Shown: positions 18,801 to 28,430, counted from the first letter of the stretch. The stretch: DNA of 64,000 nucleotides from Streptomyces specialis (GCF_001493375.1 NZ_LN929896.1:62001-126000); one strand, 5' to 3'. Made by a program: numbers and translations. The notes: generated by a model from the sequence alone, not told the origin.

Positions 18801-21800
18801 CGGAGCTGTCCATCCTGACCGAGGTGTTCACCGAGTCCGGTGCCGCGCCCGGCAGTTGCGTGCTCGGGTCGGTGAAGTCCCAGATCGGGCACACCAAGTG
18901 CGCCGCCGGTCTGGCCGGTCTGATCAAGGCCGCGCTGGCCCTGCACACCGGCGCGCTGCCGCCCGCCGGCAACCTGACCCGGCCCAGCCCGGCCTGGAAC
19001 CCCGACGACAGCCCCTTCGTCTTCCACACCTCGCCCCGCCCCTGGGCCGTGCCGACGGCCGAACGGATCGCGGGCGTCAGCGCGTTCGGCTTCGGCGGGA
19101 CCAACTTCCACGTGGTGCTCCGCGGCTACGACGCGCCGCCGCCCCCGCATGGCCGGGACGTGTGGCCCGCCGAGCTGTTCACGTTCCGCGGCGCGGACCA
19201 CGCCGCCGCCGTCCGGGAGGCCGAGCGGCTGCTGAAGACCCTCGAAGGCGGCGCCGCCGCCCGGCAGCCGCTGCGGGAGCTGGCCCGCGCCACCGCGCGC
19301 CGCTCCGACACCGCGCAGGGCGAGGTGCGGATCGCGGTCGTCGCCACCGACACCGACGAGCTGTCCGCGTCGCTGCGCAAGGCGCTGGCCGGTGGCCACG
19401 ACCCGGCCGCCGGGGTGTTCCTCGCGGACCCGGCGACCGCCGGGCCCGAGGGCCAGGTCGCGTTCCTCTTCCCCGGTCAGGGCAGCCAGCGGCCCGGCAT
19501 GTTCGCCGAGTTGTTCCTCGCCTTCCCCGAACTCCAGCGCCACCTGCGGCACGGCGCCGGCCCGGCCTACGCCGACACGCTGTTCCCGCCCGCCGCGTTC
19601 GACCCCAGCACGGCGGAACGGCAGCGCGGCGCGGTCACGGACACGCGCGTGGCGCAGCCGGTCCTCGGCATGGCCGGGCTGGCCGCGTTCGACCTGCTGA
19701 CCCGCGCGGGCGTGCGGCCCGACATGGCGGCCGGGCACTCCTACGGCGAGCTGGTCGCGCTGTGCGCGGCGGGTGTCTTCTCGCCGGAGACGCTGGTCGG
19801 CCTCAGCGCCGGGCGGGCCGAGTCGATCCTCGCCTCGGTGGGGGACGACCCGGGCACCATGGCCGCCGTCGCGGCCCCGGCCGGGGACGTCGAACGCGTG
19901 CTGCGCGAGGCGGGGCTGGCCGACCGGGTCGTCACCGCCAACCGCAACGCGCCCAAGCAGACCGTGATCTCCGGCGGGACCGAGGCCGTGGCCGACGCCG
20001 TGGAGCGGCTGCGTGAGGCCGGGCTGCGGCCCCAGCGGCTGCCCGTCGCCTGCGCGTTCCACAGCCCGCTGGTCGCCGCCGCCGGCCCCCGGTTCGCCGA
20101 GGTGCTGGCCGGACGGCAGGTGCGGGTGCCGGAGTTCCCGGTGTGGGCCAACCGCACCGCCGTCGTCTACCCGACGGAGCCGGGCGGTATCAAGGCGGAG
20201 CTGGCGGCCCAACTGGGCGCGCCGGTCCGCTTCGTGGAGCAGATCGAGGCCATGTACGCGGCCGGGGCGCGGGTGTTCGTCGAGGCGGGGCCCGGCTCGG
20301 TGCTGACCGGCCTGGTGCGGAAGATCCTCGGCGACCGGCCGCACCTGACGGTGGCGACCGAGCCGCGCCCCGACGCCGGGCTGCGCGGCCTGCTGGAGGC
20401 GCTGGCCCGGCTCGCCGTCGCGGGTCTGCCGGTGCGCACCGGCTGGCTGTTCCAGGGCCGGGGCGACGCGGTCGCGGCCGAGCGGGCCGCGGCGGCCAAG
20501 CCGGCCGGCTGGACCGTGGACGGTCATCTGGTCCGCACCGTCGAGGGCGAGACGCTGGCGGGCGGGCTCCGCCCGGCGCGGCGGGTCGCCGCGGCGCAGG
20601 CCCTGCCCGCCGCCCAGCCGAACCGGGATGCGCTGATCAGCGAGTTCCTCACGGCCAGCCGGGAGATGATCGCCGCGCAGCGGGACGTGATGCTGTCGTA
20701 CTTCGGCGGTGTCGTGCCGGCCCCGGCGCAGCCGCTGACGCTCCAGGCCGTGCCGTACACGCAGCCGGCGCAGGCCATCGCCGCCGCCCCGGTGGCGGTG
20801 ACCGCCGAGGCGCCCGCCGAGCCGGCCGCCGCCGAGATGCCGCGCGACGTGCTGGGCACGGTGCTCGACGTCATCAGCGACCGCACCGGCTACCCGGTGG
20901 ACATGCTGGAGCCCGGCCTCGACCTGGAGGCCGACCTCAGCATCGACTCCATCAAGCGGACCGAGATCGCCGGTGAACTCGCCGTGCGGCTGGGCGGTTC
21001 CGCGTCGCTGACGCTGAGCGACGACGAGGTGGAGGAGCTGTCCGGAGCCAGGACCGCCGCCGCCATCGCCGACTGGCTGTCGGCGCGCGGGTCCACCACG
21101 ACGCCCTCGCCGGAGACCGGTGGCAAGGTCCCGGCCGCCGGCGGGGGACGACACGGCGACGCGGACAGCGCCGCGCTCGCGGGCGTGCCGCCGAAGCGGC
21201 TCGTGCAGCGCCGGGGGGCGCTGCCCGCCGGGGCGTCGGCCGCCCCCGACCCGGCCGGGCGCAGGGTCGCGCCGCTGGGCCGGGGCGGGGCCGCCGACGC
21301 GCTCGCGGCGGCGCCGGCGGCGCGCGGCGCGGTGCCGGGGCCGTTCGACGCGGGGCACCTGCTGGGCGAGACGGACGGCCGGTTCGACGGCGTGTTCCTG
21401 CTTGCCCCGCTGACCGAGCCGGGCGGCGCCAACCCGCCGGCCGTGTTCCCCGCCGTCAAGGCGGCGCTGCGCGACGGCCCGCGCTGGCTGGTGTGCGCGC
21501 GGCCGGCCGCCGAGGGCGCGGCCGGGTTCGACGGCCTGTTCCGCTCGGTCGCCCGCGAGTACCCGGAGACCGTCGCCCGCGCGGTGGCGCTGGACGCGAC
21601 CGTGCCCGCCGAGGCCGTCGCCGAGGCGCTGCTGGACGAGCTGGCGGCGCCCGACCGTGCCCCCGACGTGCTGCGCACCACCGACGGGCGGCAGGGCTTC
21701 GAGCTGCTGGCGGGCGAGCTGGACCGGGACGCCGACGCGGTGCCCGACGCCGCGGCGCTCGGCCTGGACCGCGGGTCCGTGGTGGTGCTGGCGGGCGGCG

Positions 21801-22621
21801 CGCGGGGCATCACCGCGCACATCGCCGTCGAGCTGGCGCGGGCCAGCGGCTGCCGGCTGGAGCTGATGGGCCGGACGCCGCAGGCGACGGCGCCGGAGGC
21901 GGCCGACACCGCGCGGGCCGCCGACCGCACCGCGCTGCGCGGCGCGCTGGCGGCGCGCGGCGGCCTCACGCCCGCCGAGATCGAGCGGGAGGCCGGGCTG
22001 ATCCTCGCCCAGCGCGAGATCGACGCCACTCTCGCCGAGCTGAACGCCCTGGGCAGCCAGGCCCGTTACCACTCGGTGGACCTGCGGGACGTCGAGGCCG
22101 TCGCCCAGGTCGTCAAGGAGATCCGGACCCGCAACGGCCGCCTGGACGGCGTGATCTGCGCCGCCGGGGTGATCGAGGACCGGCTGATCGCGCAGAAGAC
22201 CCCCGAGTCCTTCGGCCGGGTCTTCGCCACCAAGGTGGACGGCGCGCGGGCGCTGCTGGACGCGGTGGGCGAGCTGTCCCCCGCGCCCGGGTTCGCGGTC
22301 CTGTTCGGCAGTATCGCCGCCGTGCTGGGCAATCGGGGCCAGTCCGACTACGCGGCGGCGAACGAGGCCCTGGAGGGTCTGGCCGCCGCCTGGGCCGCGC
22401 GGACCGGCCGGCGGGCGCTGACCGTGCACTGGGGGCCGTGGGCGCCGTCCTCGGCGCACCCGGGGATGGTCAGCCCCGAGCTGGGCCGCGACTACGCCCG
22501 GCGCGGCGTGGGGCTGATCGCCCCCGACGCCGGGGCGCGGGCCCTGCTGCGGGAGCTGGCGTGGGGCGATCCCGCGACTCCGGCCGTCGTCTACACCTCC
22601 GCCGAGGGGTGGGAGAAGTGA
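15842..22621 (+). CDS. PUFA-synthase-like iterative type I PKS: NPD-NPD-KS-AT-ACP-KR
   Basis: A 2259-aa megasynthase. Order: two nitronate monooxygenase-like (PfaD-type enoyl reductase) barrels at about 5-235 and 275-640; KS about 655-1090 with Cys842 (DAACASS), His977 and His1017; AT about 1205-1500 with Ser1300 (GHSYGE) and His1407 (AFH, suggesting malonyl-CoA); the post-AT helix DVMLSYFGG typical of PfaA; one ACP with Ser1703 (SIDSIKR); KR about 1975-2215 with Ser2157 and Tyr2170. The ACP and post-AT signatures match PUFA/secondary-lipid synthases rather than modular PKS. The second NPD keeps SECGGHVG, while the first has SENGGRIG, so it may be inactive. The stop overlaps the next gene as GTGA. 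It should extend and reduce a malonyl-derived chain with the partner protein. Confidence 0.93.
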   Translation: MSPDSHNPHIVIGVSPFGKPDARLTAAVCRAGGLGILDLGAGDRRALEALASVREWVRGPFGVRVSAGCALGPEELAGQAELTVVLSAGAPWQPRDLPEGWRVLAEVTSADEAGRAVAAGAHGLIARGSENGGRIGSLSTFVLLQRLLADPGLGVPVWAAGGIGPRTAAAAVAGGAAGVVLETQLSLLEESGLPEDTAAAVRRMDGTETMVVDGVRVLRRRDVQEGHAEPLPVGQDAWQARRFADDWGNVARAVRAVLTAVEETFADDRAAAALRPGSPMSRALGTALPVVQGPMTRVSDQPRFAAEVAREGGLPMLALALATGEQTRALLTETQAALGDRSWGVGLLGFADEELRTAQIAEVLERRPTHAIIAGGRPAQAAALEQAGIRAFLHVPTPGLLKQFLEAGVRRFVFEGSECGGHVGPLSSFSLWEAQLAVIERFVAQAADGDETAATLELLFAGGIHDERSSAMIAALAAPLTARGAAAGVLMGTAYLFTEQAVSCGAIGEVFQRQVISAEATDLLETAPGHATRCVSSPFTEEFTSARERLRAEGVPDREAWQELEKLNLGRLRIASKGIERVGDELRETGEDRQLTAGMFMAGEVAVLRSRLTSIGELHHAVGPAAAEFLAGSAALVRERLGLTAEPEPEPAPEPLDIAVVGMACMFPDAADLGEFWANVLSGHDAVTEVPADRWDPEVYYSAERADATTPSKWGGFLPRIPFDPLSYGIPPATLRSIEPVQLLALEAARRTLTDAGYDDRPFDRARTSVIFGAEAGSDLSQAATLRAVLPSYLDSMPDALAEQLPTLTEDSFPGMLSNVIAGRIANRLDLGGANYTVDAACASSLAALDAACKELTAGSSDLVLCGGADLHNSVNDYLLFASVGALSPTGRSRTFDADADGIALGEGIACVALKRLSDAERDGDKIYAVIKGVGASSDGRARGLTAPRPEGQRAALERAYRNAGVSPAAVGLVEAHGTGTVVGDRTELSILTEVFTESGAAPGSCVLGSVKSQIGHTKCAAGLAGLIKAALALHTGALPPAGNLTRPSPAWNPDDSPFVFHTSPRPWAVPTAERIAGVSAFGFGGTNFHVVLRGYDAPPPPHGRDVWPAELFTFRGADHAAAVREAERLLKTLEGGAAARQPLRELARATARRSDTAQGEVRIAVVATDTDELSASLRKALAGGHDPAAGVFLADPATAGPEGQVAFLFPGQGSQRPGMFAELFLAFPELQRHLRHGAGPAYADTLFPPAAFDPSTAERQRGAVTDTRVAQPVLGMAGLAAFDLLTRAGVRPDMAAGHSYGELVALCAAGVFSPETLVGLSAGRAESILASVGDDPGTMAAVAAPAGDVERVLREAGLADRVVTANRNAPKQTVISGGTEAVADAVERLREAGLRPQRLPVACAFHSPLVAAAGPRFAEVLAGRQVRVPEFPVWANRTAVVYPTEPGGIKAELAAQLGAPVRFVEQIEAMYAAGARVFVEAGPGSVLTGLVRKILGDRPHLTVATEPRPDAGLRGLLEALARLAVAGLPVRTGWLFQGRGDAVAAERAAAAKPAGWTVDGHLVRTVEGETLAGGLRPARRVAAAQALPAAQPNRDALISEFLTASREMIAAQRDVMLSYFGGVVPAPAQPLTLQAVPYTQPAQAIAAAPVAVTAEAPAEPAAAEMPRDVLGTVLDVISDRTGYPVDMLEPGLDLEADLSIDSIKRTEIAGELAVRLGGSASLTLSDDEVEELSGARTAAAIADWLSARGSTTTPSPETGGKVPAAGGGRHGDADSAALAGVPPKRLVQRRGALPAGASAAPDPAGRRVAPLGRGGAADALAAAPAARGAVPGPFDAGHLLGETDGRFDGVFLLAPLTEPGGANPPAVFPAVKAALRDGPRWLVCARPAAEGAAGFDGLFRSVAREYPETVARAVALDATVPAEAVAEALLDELAAPDRAPDVLRTTDGRQGFELLAGELDRDADAVPDAAALGLDRGSVVVLAGGARGITAHIAVELARASGCRLELMGRTPQATAPEAADTARAADRTALRGALAARGGLTPAEIEREAGLILAQREIDATLAELNALGSQARYHSVDLRDVEAVAQVVKEIRTRNGRLDGVICAAGVIEDRLIAQKTPESFGRVFATKVDGARALLDAVGELSPAPGFAVLFGSIAAVLGNRGQSDYAAANEALEGLAAAWAARTGRRALTVHWGPWAPSSAHPGMVSPELGRDYARRGVGLIAPDAGARALLRELAWGDPATPAVVYTSAEGWEK

Positions 22622-25600
22622 CCGCCCCCGGCGACGGCCGGGACACCCGGATCGCGATCGTCGGCATGGCGGCGCTGCTGCCCGGCGCCCCCGACCTGGA
22701 GACGTACTGGCGGAACCTGGTCTCCGGCACCGACGCCATCACGCAGGTGCCCGACGGCCGGTGGGACCCGTCGTACTACCCGGACCCGGTGTACTGCCGC
22801 CGGGGCGGGTTCGTCGACGACCTGGCCGAGGTGGAGGCGACCCGGTTCGGGATCATGCCCACCTCGGTCGCCGGGACCGACCCCGACCAGCTCATCGCGC
22901 TGTCGGTCGCCGCCGACGCGATCGCCGACGCGGGCGGCGAGGACCGGCTGCCCGACCGGGACCGGGTGGGTGTCGTGCTGGGGCGCGGCGGCTACCTCAA
23001 CGCCGGGCAGGTCAGGCTCGACCAGCGGCTGCGCACCGCGCACCAGCTCACCCGCACCCTCGGGGAGCTGCTGCCCGAGCTGGGCGCGGACCAGTTGGCC
23101 CGGGTGCGGGAGGCGTTCGCCGCCCGGCTCGGGCCCGAGCGGCCGGAGGACGCGATCGGCCTGGTGCCGAACCTCGCCGCGTCGCGGCTGGCCAACCGGC
23201 TCGACCTGCGCGGCCCCGCGTACACGATCGACGCGGCCTGTGCCTCGTCGCTGATCGCGGTCGACCAGGCGGTGGCGAAGCTGGCGTCGGGCGCCTGCGA
23301 CGTGATGCTCGCCGGTGGCGTGCACCACTGTCACGACATCACGCTGTGGAGCGTGTTCAGCCAGATGAAGGCGCTGTCGCCGAGCCAGCGCATCCGCCCG
23401 TTCCACGCGGGCGCGGACGGCATCCTCATCGGTGAGGGCACCGGCATCGTCGTCCTGAAGCGGCTGGCGGACGCGGAGCGGGACGGCGACCGCGTGTACG
23501 CCGTCATCCGCGGCACCGGCGTGGCCGGGGACGGCCGGGCCGGCGGGCTGGTCGCGCCCGACCCGGGCGGGCAGACGCGGGCCGTGCGGCAGGCGTGGGC
23601 GGCGGCCGGGCTCGACCCGCGCGAGCCGGGCGTGCTGGGGCTGCTGGAGGCCCACGGCACCGCCACCCCGGCCGGTGACACGGCGGAACTGACTACGCTT
23701 GCCGAGGTGTTCGGCCCGCCAGGGGCGCCGGGCGACGGTGAGGGTCCGGTGATCGGTTCGGTGAAGTCGATGATCGGCCACACCATGCCGGCGGCCGGGG
23801 CGGCCGGGCTGATCAAGGCGGCGCTGGCCGTGCACCGGGCGACGCTGCTGCCGACGCTGCACTGCGACGACCCGCACCCGGCGCTGGCGCGGACCCGTTT
23901 CCACCCGGTGGCCACGGCGCAGCCGTGGGAGGGCGACCTGCGCCGCGCCGCGGTCAACGCGTTCGGGTTCGGCGGCATCAACGCCCACGTGGTGCTGGAG
24001 CAGGCGGCGCCCGACCCGGCGCCGCGCCGGGGGCGCGGCCGGGCGGCGGCGCCGGGCGCCGTGCGCGAGCCGGAGCGGGTGCTGCGGCTGGCCGCCGCCA
24101 CCCCGGGTGAGCTGGCGGAGCTGCTGAACGCGGACGACGCCGAGCTGCGCGCGCGGGCGGGCGAGGTGCCCGCTCCGGACGCGCCGGCCGGCAGCCGGCT
24201 GGGGATCGTGGAGCCGACCGCGAAGCGGCTGGCGCTGGCCCGCCGGGTGGTCGCCAAGGGCCGGGCCTGGCGGGGACGCGACGACGTGTGGTTCAGCGCG
24301 GCGCCGCTGCTGGCCGGGCCGGACGCCGGGCGGCTGGCGTTCGTGTTCCCCGGTCTGGAGGCGGAGTTCGAGCCGCGCGGGCTGGACGAGGTCGCGGAGC
24401 GGTTCGGGCTGCCCATGCCGGGCCGCACCGAGGCCGACGCCGCCGACACCGCCCGGCAGGGCCTGGGCGTGATCAGCGTCGGACGGCTGCTGGACGCCGC
24501 GCTGCGCCGGATGGGCGTGGCGCCGGACGCGGTCGCCGGGCACAGCGTCGGCGAGTGGACCGCGATGGTCGCGGGCGGGCTGCACTCCAGCGAGCAGTCG
24601 GACGAGGTGCTGGCCACGTTCGACCCGGACTCCTTCAACGTTCCCGGGGTGGTCTTCGCCGCGCTCGGCGTCTCGGCCGACAAGGTCGAGGAGGCGCTGG
24701 CCGGCCGCGACGACATCGTGCTCTCGCACGACAACTCGCCCCGGCAGTCCATGGTGTGCGGGCCGCGCGAGGCCGTCGAGGACCTGGTGCGGTGGTTCCG
24801 CGAGCGGCGGGTGCTGGGACGCGTCCTGCCGTTCATGTCGGGGTTCCACACCCCGATGCTCGCCCCGTACGTCGGGCCGCTCGCCGAGGGCGCCGAACAG
24901 TTCGAGATCTTTCCCCCGGCCGTACCCGTGTGGTCGGCGACGATCGCGGCGCCGTTCCCCGAGGAGCCGGCTGCGGTGCGGGAGCTGTTCCTGCGGCACC
25001 TGCTGGAGCCGGTCCGTTTCCGGCCCACCGTCCAGGCCATGTACGCGGCGGGGTTCCGCGCGTTCATCCAGGTCGGGACGGGCCAGGTCGGTTCGCTGAT
25101 CGACGACACGCTCGACGGTCAGGACCACCTGACCGTCTCGGCGAACTCCCCGCACCGCGGTGGCCTGGCCCAGTTGCGCCGGGTGGCCACCGCGCTGTGG
25201 ACGGAGGGGCTGGCCGTGGACGACGCGGTGCTCGCCCCGCCGAAGCCGAGGCGGCAGACGCCGTCGCGGCCCGCGACGCGCCTGACGCTGGGCGCGCCGC
25301 TGATCTCCCTGGAGCCGGGGGAACGCGACGCGCTGGGCGCCTCGCTGCGGGGCGCGCTGGGCGGGTCCCCGGCCGGCGCGGCGCCCGAGCTGAGCGCGCT
25401 GCACGGGCTGGCCGGGCGGTTCCCCGTGGCGGCCGAGCTGGGCGCGCTGCTCGCGGAGACCGCGTCGGCGGCGGCCACGGTGATCGCGGCCGGCAACCCG
25501 GCGGCGGCCGGGGCGCTGCCCGCCGGGGCCGTGCCCGCGCCGCCCGCGCCGGTGCCCCCGGCCGCGCCGGCGCCGCACGTGATGCCGTTGCTGGTGTCGA

Positions 25601-27198
25601 CGCGGACCATGCCGTACCTGCTGGACCACTGCTTCTTCCCGCAGCGGCCGGAGTGGCCGGACGACTCCGACCGGCGGCCGGTCGTGCCGGCGACGACGAT
25701 CATGCGGCACATCATGGACGCCGCCGAGCAGGCGATGCCCGGCATGCGGGCCGTGGCGCTGCACGACGTCCGCTGCGAGCAGTGGGCGGACGCCATCCCC
25801 GAGGTGACGCTCGAGGTGACCGCGACGCCCCGGCCGGACGGCAGGCTGGCGGGGACGTTCGGCCCGTACGCGCGGGCGCAGGGCGAGATGGCGCCCGCGT
25901 ACGCGCCCCGGCCCGAGCCGTGGTCGTTCGACCCGGCGGGCGAGTGGCACGGCGAGCACACGCCGGAGGAGATCTACGGCGACCGCTGGCTGTTCCACGG
26001 CCCGGCGTTCCAGGGTCTGACGTTCCCGATCGCGCTCGGCGAGAAGCACGTGCGCGGTGTGATCGCCGCGCCGCCCGCGCCGGGTTCGCTGCTGGACAAC
26101 GTGGGCCAGATGATCGGCTACTGGCTGCTGGTCACCCAGCCGGGGCGGAACATCCTGTTCCCCGTGCAGACCGGCGAGGTCCGGTTCTTCGGGCCGGAGC
26201 CGCCGCCCGGCACGCGGGTCGACTGCCACATCAAGGTCACCTCGGTCACCGAGACCGGCCTCGACATGGACGCGCAGCTCAGCGTCGACGGCCGGGTGTG
26301 GGCCGAGATCACCGACTGGCGCGACCGCCGCTTCGCCGGTCCCGACGCCCGCCGGGCGGGCGGCTACCCCGAGCGGCGCGGCCTGTCCGTGGCGGGTCCC
26401 GGCGGCTGGTACATGATGCGTGAGCAGGCGCCGGACCTGGCCTCGCGGGATCTGCTGATGCGGACCCAGCTCGGCCGGGAGGAGCGCGAGGAGTACGCGC
26501 GGCGCCCGCCGCGCGGGCGCCGCCAGTGGCTGCTGGGCCGGATCGCGGCCAAGGACGCGGTCCGGGCGTGGCTGTGGGGGAACGGCGAGGACGCCGTGTT
26601 CCCGGCCGAGATCCGGATCCGCAACGACGCCGCCGGCCGCCCGTACGCCGAGGGCACCCACGGCCGGACGCTGCCCGCGCTCGACCTGTCGCTCGCCCAC
26701 CGGGGCGACGTGGCGGTCGCCCTGGTCCGGCCCGTGCCGGACCCGGGTGCCGGTGCCGGGGTGGGGGTCGGGATCGACGTCGAGGAGATCACCCCCGACG
26801 TCGAACGGGCCGTGGCCGTCGCGCTCGGCGACGAGGAGCGCGCGCTGCTCGACTCCGTCGTGGCCTTGGGCGAGCGGCCCCCGGCGGAGTGGTACACCCG
26901 GTTCTGGGCGGCGAAGGAGGCCGCCGCGAAGGCCGAGGGGACCGGGTTCCAGGGCCGGCCGCGGGACTTCGCCGTGGTGGCGGCCGACGGGGAGGAGCTG
27001 ACCGTGGCGGTCGGCCCGCGCCGTCACCGGGTGCTCTGCGCCCGGGTCGTGGATCCGGCGAGCACCCACCAGACCAGTCCGGATCCCGTGACCACGGATC
27101 CGGCCAGCGGCACCCCGGCGGCGGTGTACATCGTCGCCTGGACCGCGCCGAACACCGCGCCGAACACCGCGCCGAACAACGAGGAGACCAGCCAGTGA
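22618..27198 (+). CDS. PUFA-synthase-like PKS partner: KS-AT-DH-PPTase
   Basis: A 1526-aa protein starting at a GTG that overlaps the previous stop. The KS (about 12-470) has Cys208 (DAACASS), His346 and His388. The AT-like domain (about 570-900) has Ser643 in GHSVGEW and His744 in SGFHTP, but PGLE in place of the usual PGQG. The double-hotdog dehydratase (about 985-1240) has His1004, the HGPAFQG motif (His1127) and Asp1160. The C-terminal Sfp-type phosphopantetheinyl transferase (about 1328-1465) has GIDVE (Asp1387) and WAAKEAAAK (Lys1433). A built-in PPTase is known from enediyne and PUFA synthases and would activate the ACPs of this system. No thioesterase domain is present. Confidence 0.92.
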   Translation: MTAPGDGRDTRIAIVGMAALLPGAPDLETYWRNLVSGTDAITQVPDGRWDPSYYPDPVYCRRGGFVDDLAEVEATRFGIMPTSVAGTDPDQLIALSVAADAIADAGGEDRLPDRDRVGVVLGRGGYLNAGQVRLDQRLRTAHQLTRTLGELLPELGADQLARVREAFAARLGPERPEDAIGLVPNLAASRLANRLDLRGPAYTIDAACASSLIAVDQAVAKLASGACDVMLAGGVHHCHDITLWSVFSQMKALSPSQRIRPFHAGADGILIGEGTGIVVLKRLADAERDGDRVYAVIRGTGVAGDGRAGGLVAPDPGGQTRAVRQAWAAAGLDPREPGVLGLLEAHGTATPAGDTAELTTLAEVFGPPGAPGDGEGPVIGSVKSMIGHTMPAAGAAGLIKAALAVHRATLLPTLHCDDPHPALARTRFHPVATAQPWEGDLRRAAVNAFGFGGINAHVVLEQAAPDPAPRRGRGRAAAPGAVREPERVLRLAAATPGELAELLNADDAELRARAGEVPAPDAPAGSRLGIVEPTAKRLALARRVVAKGRAWRGRDDVWFSAAPLLAGPDAGRLAFVFPGLEAEFEPRGLDEVAERFGLPMPGRTEADAADTARQGLGVISVGRLLDAALRRMGVAPDAVAGHSVGEWTAMVAGGLHSSEQSDEVLATFDPDSFNVPGVVFAALGVSADKVEEALAGRDDIVLSHDNSPRQSMVCGPREAVEDLVRWFRERRVLGRVLPFMSGFHTPMLAPYVGPLAEGAEQFEIFPPAVPVWSATIAAPFPEEPAAVRELFLRHLLEPVRFRPTVQAMYAAGFRAFIQVGTGQVGSLIDDTLDGQDHLTVSANSPHRGGLAQLRRVATALWTEGLAVDDAVLAPPKPRRQTPSRPATRLTLGAPLISLEPGERDALGASLRGALGGSPAGAAPELSALHGLAGRFPVAAELGALLAETASAAATVIAAGNPAAAGALPAGAVPAPPAPVPPAAPAPHVMPLLVSTRTMPYLLDHCFFPQRPEWPDDSDRRPVVPATTIMRHIMDAAEQAMPGMRAVALHDVRCEQWADAIPEVTLEVTATPRPDGRLAGTFGPYARAQGEMAPAYAPRPEPWSFDPAGEWHGEHTPEEIYGDRWLFHGPAFQGLTFPIALGEKHVRGVIAAPPAPGSLLDNVGQMIGYWLLVTQPGRNILFPVQTGEVRFFGPEPPPGTRVDCHIKVTSVTETGLDMDAQLSVDGRVWAEITDWRDRRFAGPDARRAGGYPERRGLSVAGPGGWYMMREQAPDLASRDLLMRTQLGREEREEYARRPPRGRRQWLLGRIAAKDAVRAWLWGNGEDAVFPAEIRIRNDAAGRPYAEGTHGRTLPALDLSLAHRGDVAVALVRPVPDPGAGAGVGVGIDVEEITPDVERAVAVALGDEERALLDSVVALGERPPAEWYTRFWAAKEAAAKAEGTGFQGRPRDFAVVAADGEELTVAVGPRRHRVLCARVVDPASTHQTSPDPVTTDPASGTPAAVYIVAWTAPNTAPNTAPNNEETSQ

Positions 27199-27509
27199 GC
27201 GTTGCACAGCCCGCCGAAGCCGCCCAGGACACCGTTCTGGCGACCGTGGCCGACATGATCAGGGAGATTCTGGGCGGGGAGGACCTGGCCGAGCTGGACA
27301 TCGACATGGAGACCCGGTTCGGCGACGACCTGGAGCTGGAGAGCATCGACATGGTCGCGCTGTCCGAGAGCCTGGAGGCGCACTACGGCGACCGCGTCAA
27401 CTTCGCCGCGTTCGTCGCCGAGATGGAGCTGGACGAGATCATCTCCCTCACCGTGGGCCGCCTCGTGGACTACGTGGTCGCCAGCCTCCGTGCCGCCGAG
27501 GAGAGCTGA
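27195..27509 (+). CDS. Free-standing acyl carrier protein
   Basis: A 104-aa single-domain ACP. Ser50 lies in DDLELESIDMVAL, the phosphopantetheine site, within a four-helix-type sequence. GTG start overlaps the stop of the PPTase-containing megasynthase as GTGA, so it is coupled to its likely activating enzyme. In this operon it probably receives or shuttles the finished or partly built acyl chain, for example to the hydrolase or glycosyltransferase step. Which ACP is used at which step cannot be told from sequence. Confidence 0.92.
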   Translation: MSVAQPAEAAQDTVLATVADMIREILGGEDLAELDIDMETRFGDDLELESIDMVALSESLEAHYGDRVNFAAFVAEMELDEIISLTVGRLVDYVVASLRAAEES

Positions 27510-27512
27510 CCG

Positions 27513-28430
27513 ATGGCCCGGATGGAGGTGAACGGTGTCGGGCTCAACGTGCTGCGCCTGACCCCCAAGGGCGGGACCGACGACGCCCGGCCGCCCATCG
27601 TCGTGTGTGTGCACGGGGTGTTCATCGACAGCCTCGCCAGCTTCTACTTCACCCTGGGCCCGACACTCGCGGCCGGCGGCTGCGAGGCCGTCATGTTCGA
27701 CCTGCGCGGGCACGGCCGCAGCGAGCGGCCGGAGAGCGGCTACCGGATCGAGGACTTCACCTCGGACCTCGACGCGCTCCTGGACCGGCTCGGCATCGAC
27801 CGGCCGGTCCACCTGGTGGGCAACTCCTTCGGCGGCACCGTCGCCCTGGACTACGCGGCGCACCACCCGGAGCGGGTCGCCTCCGTCCTGGTCATCGAGT
27901 CGGGCCCGGCGACCCCGGACTGGGCCGAGGCGATGCGCGGCGCGCTGGTGCAGACCACGGAGAACCTGCCGGAGGACCAGGCGCTCGCCTGGTGGGTCCA
28001 CATGTACGGGACCTACGCCTCCAACCGCAGCGGCAAGGAGCACGAGGCGCACATCGCGCGCCTGGGTTCGTCGGCGGCGCGGCTGATGCGGTCCACCACG
28101 ATCGTCGCCGACGTCCCGGCCAGCCGGCTGCTGACGGACGAGCAGATGCGCACGCTGGCCGCGCCGGTGCTGCTCGTCAACGGCAGCGACGGCCTGGTCA
28201 AGGGCAAGGCGGACTGGCTGATGACGGTGCTGCCCCGGGTGCGGGTCGCCGAGGTCCCGGGCCAGAAGCACTCGGTGCTGGTCGAGGCGGGCGACGCCGT
28301 CGGCAAGCTGGTGCTGGAGTGGGTCCGGGAGAACGAGCCGGCCGAGCGGCCCGCCGAACGGGACACCCCGGACGCGGAGAGCGCGGCGGTGCCCCCGGCG
28401 GGCGGCGGGAGCGGGGGCCCGGCCCCATGA
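27513..28430 (+). CDS. Alpha/beta hydrolase (candidate chain-release enzyme)
   Basis: A 305-aa alpha/beta hydrolase fold protein with nucleophile elbow GNSFGG (Ser105), likely acid Asp226 (NGSDG) and His253 (QKHSVL); HGVF near the start supplies the oxyanion region. The last 35 residues are a Pro/Glu-rich disordered tail. It begins 3 bp after the ACP stop and overlaps the glycosyltransferase by ATGA. Because neither megasynthase has a thioesterase, it is the best candidate to release the acyl chain by hydrolysis or transfer. It could also be an editing esterase. Confidence 0.85.
   Translation: MARMEVNGVGLNVLRLTPKGGTDDARPPIVVCVHGVFIDSLASFYFTLGPTLAAGGCEAVMFDLRGHGRSERPESGYRIEDFTSDLDALLDRLGIDRPVHLVGNSFGGTVALDYAAHHPERVASVLVIESGPATPDWAEAMRGALVQTTENLPEDQALAWWVHMYGTYASNRSGKEHEAHIARLGSSAARLMRSTTIVADVPASRLLTDEQMRTLAAPVLLVNGSDGLVKGKADWLMTVLPRVRVAEVPGQKHSVLVEAGDAVGKLVLEWVRENEPAERPAERDTPDAESAAVPPAGGGSGGPAP

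Noticed and set aside
15842..27198. Enediyne PKS identity
   Set aside because: The built-in PPTase and single ACP recall enediyne synthases, but the split into two proteins, a second KS/AT and fused NPD barrels do not fit, and no enediyne accessory genes are present.
15956..27207. Very long minus-strand reading frames opposite the PKS genes
   Set aside because: They are Arg/Gly/His-rich with no domain motifs, and the plus strand carries complete KS, AT, ACP, KR, DH and PPTase motifs; this is a high-GC frame artefact.
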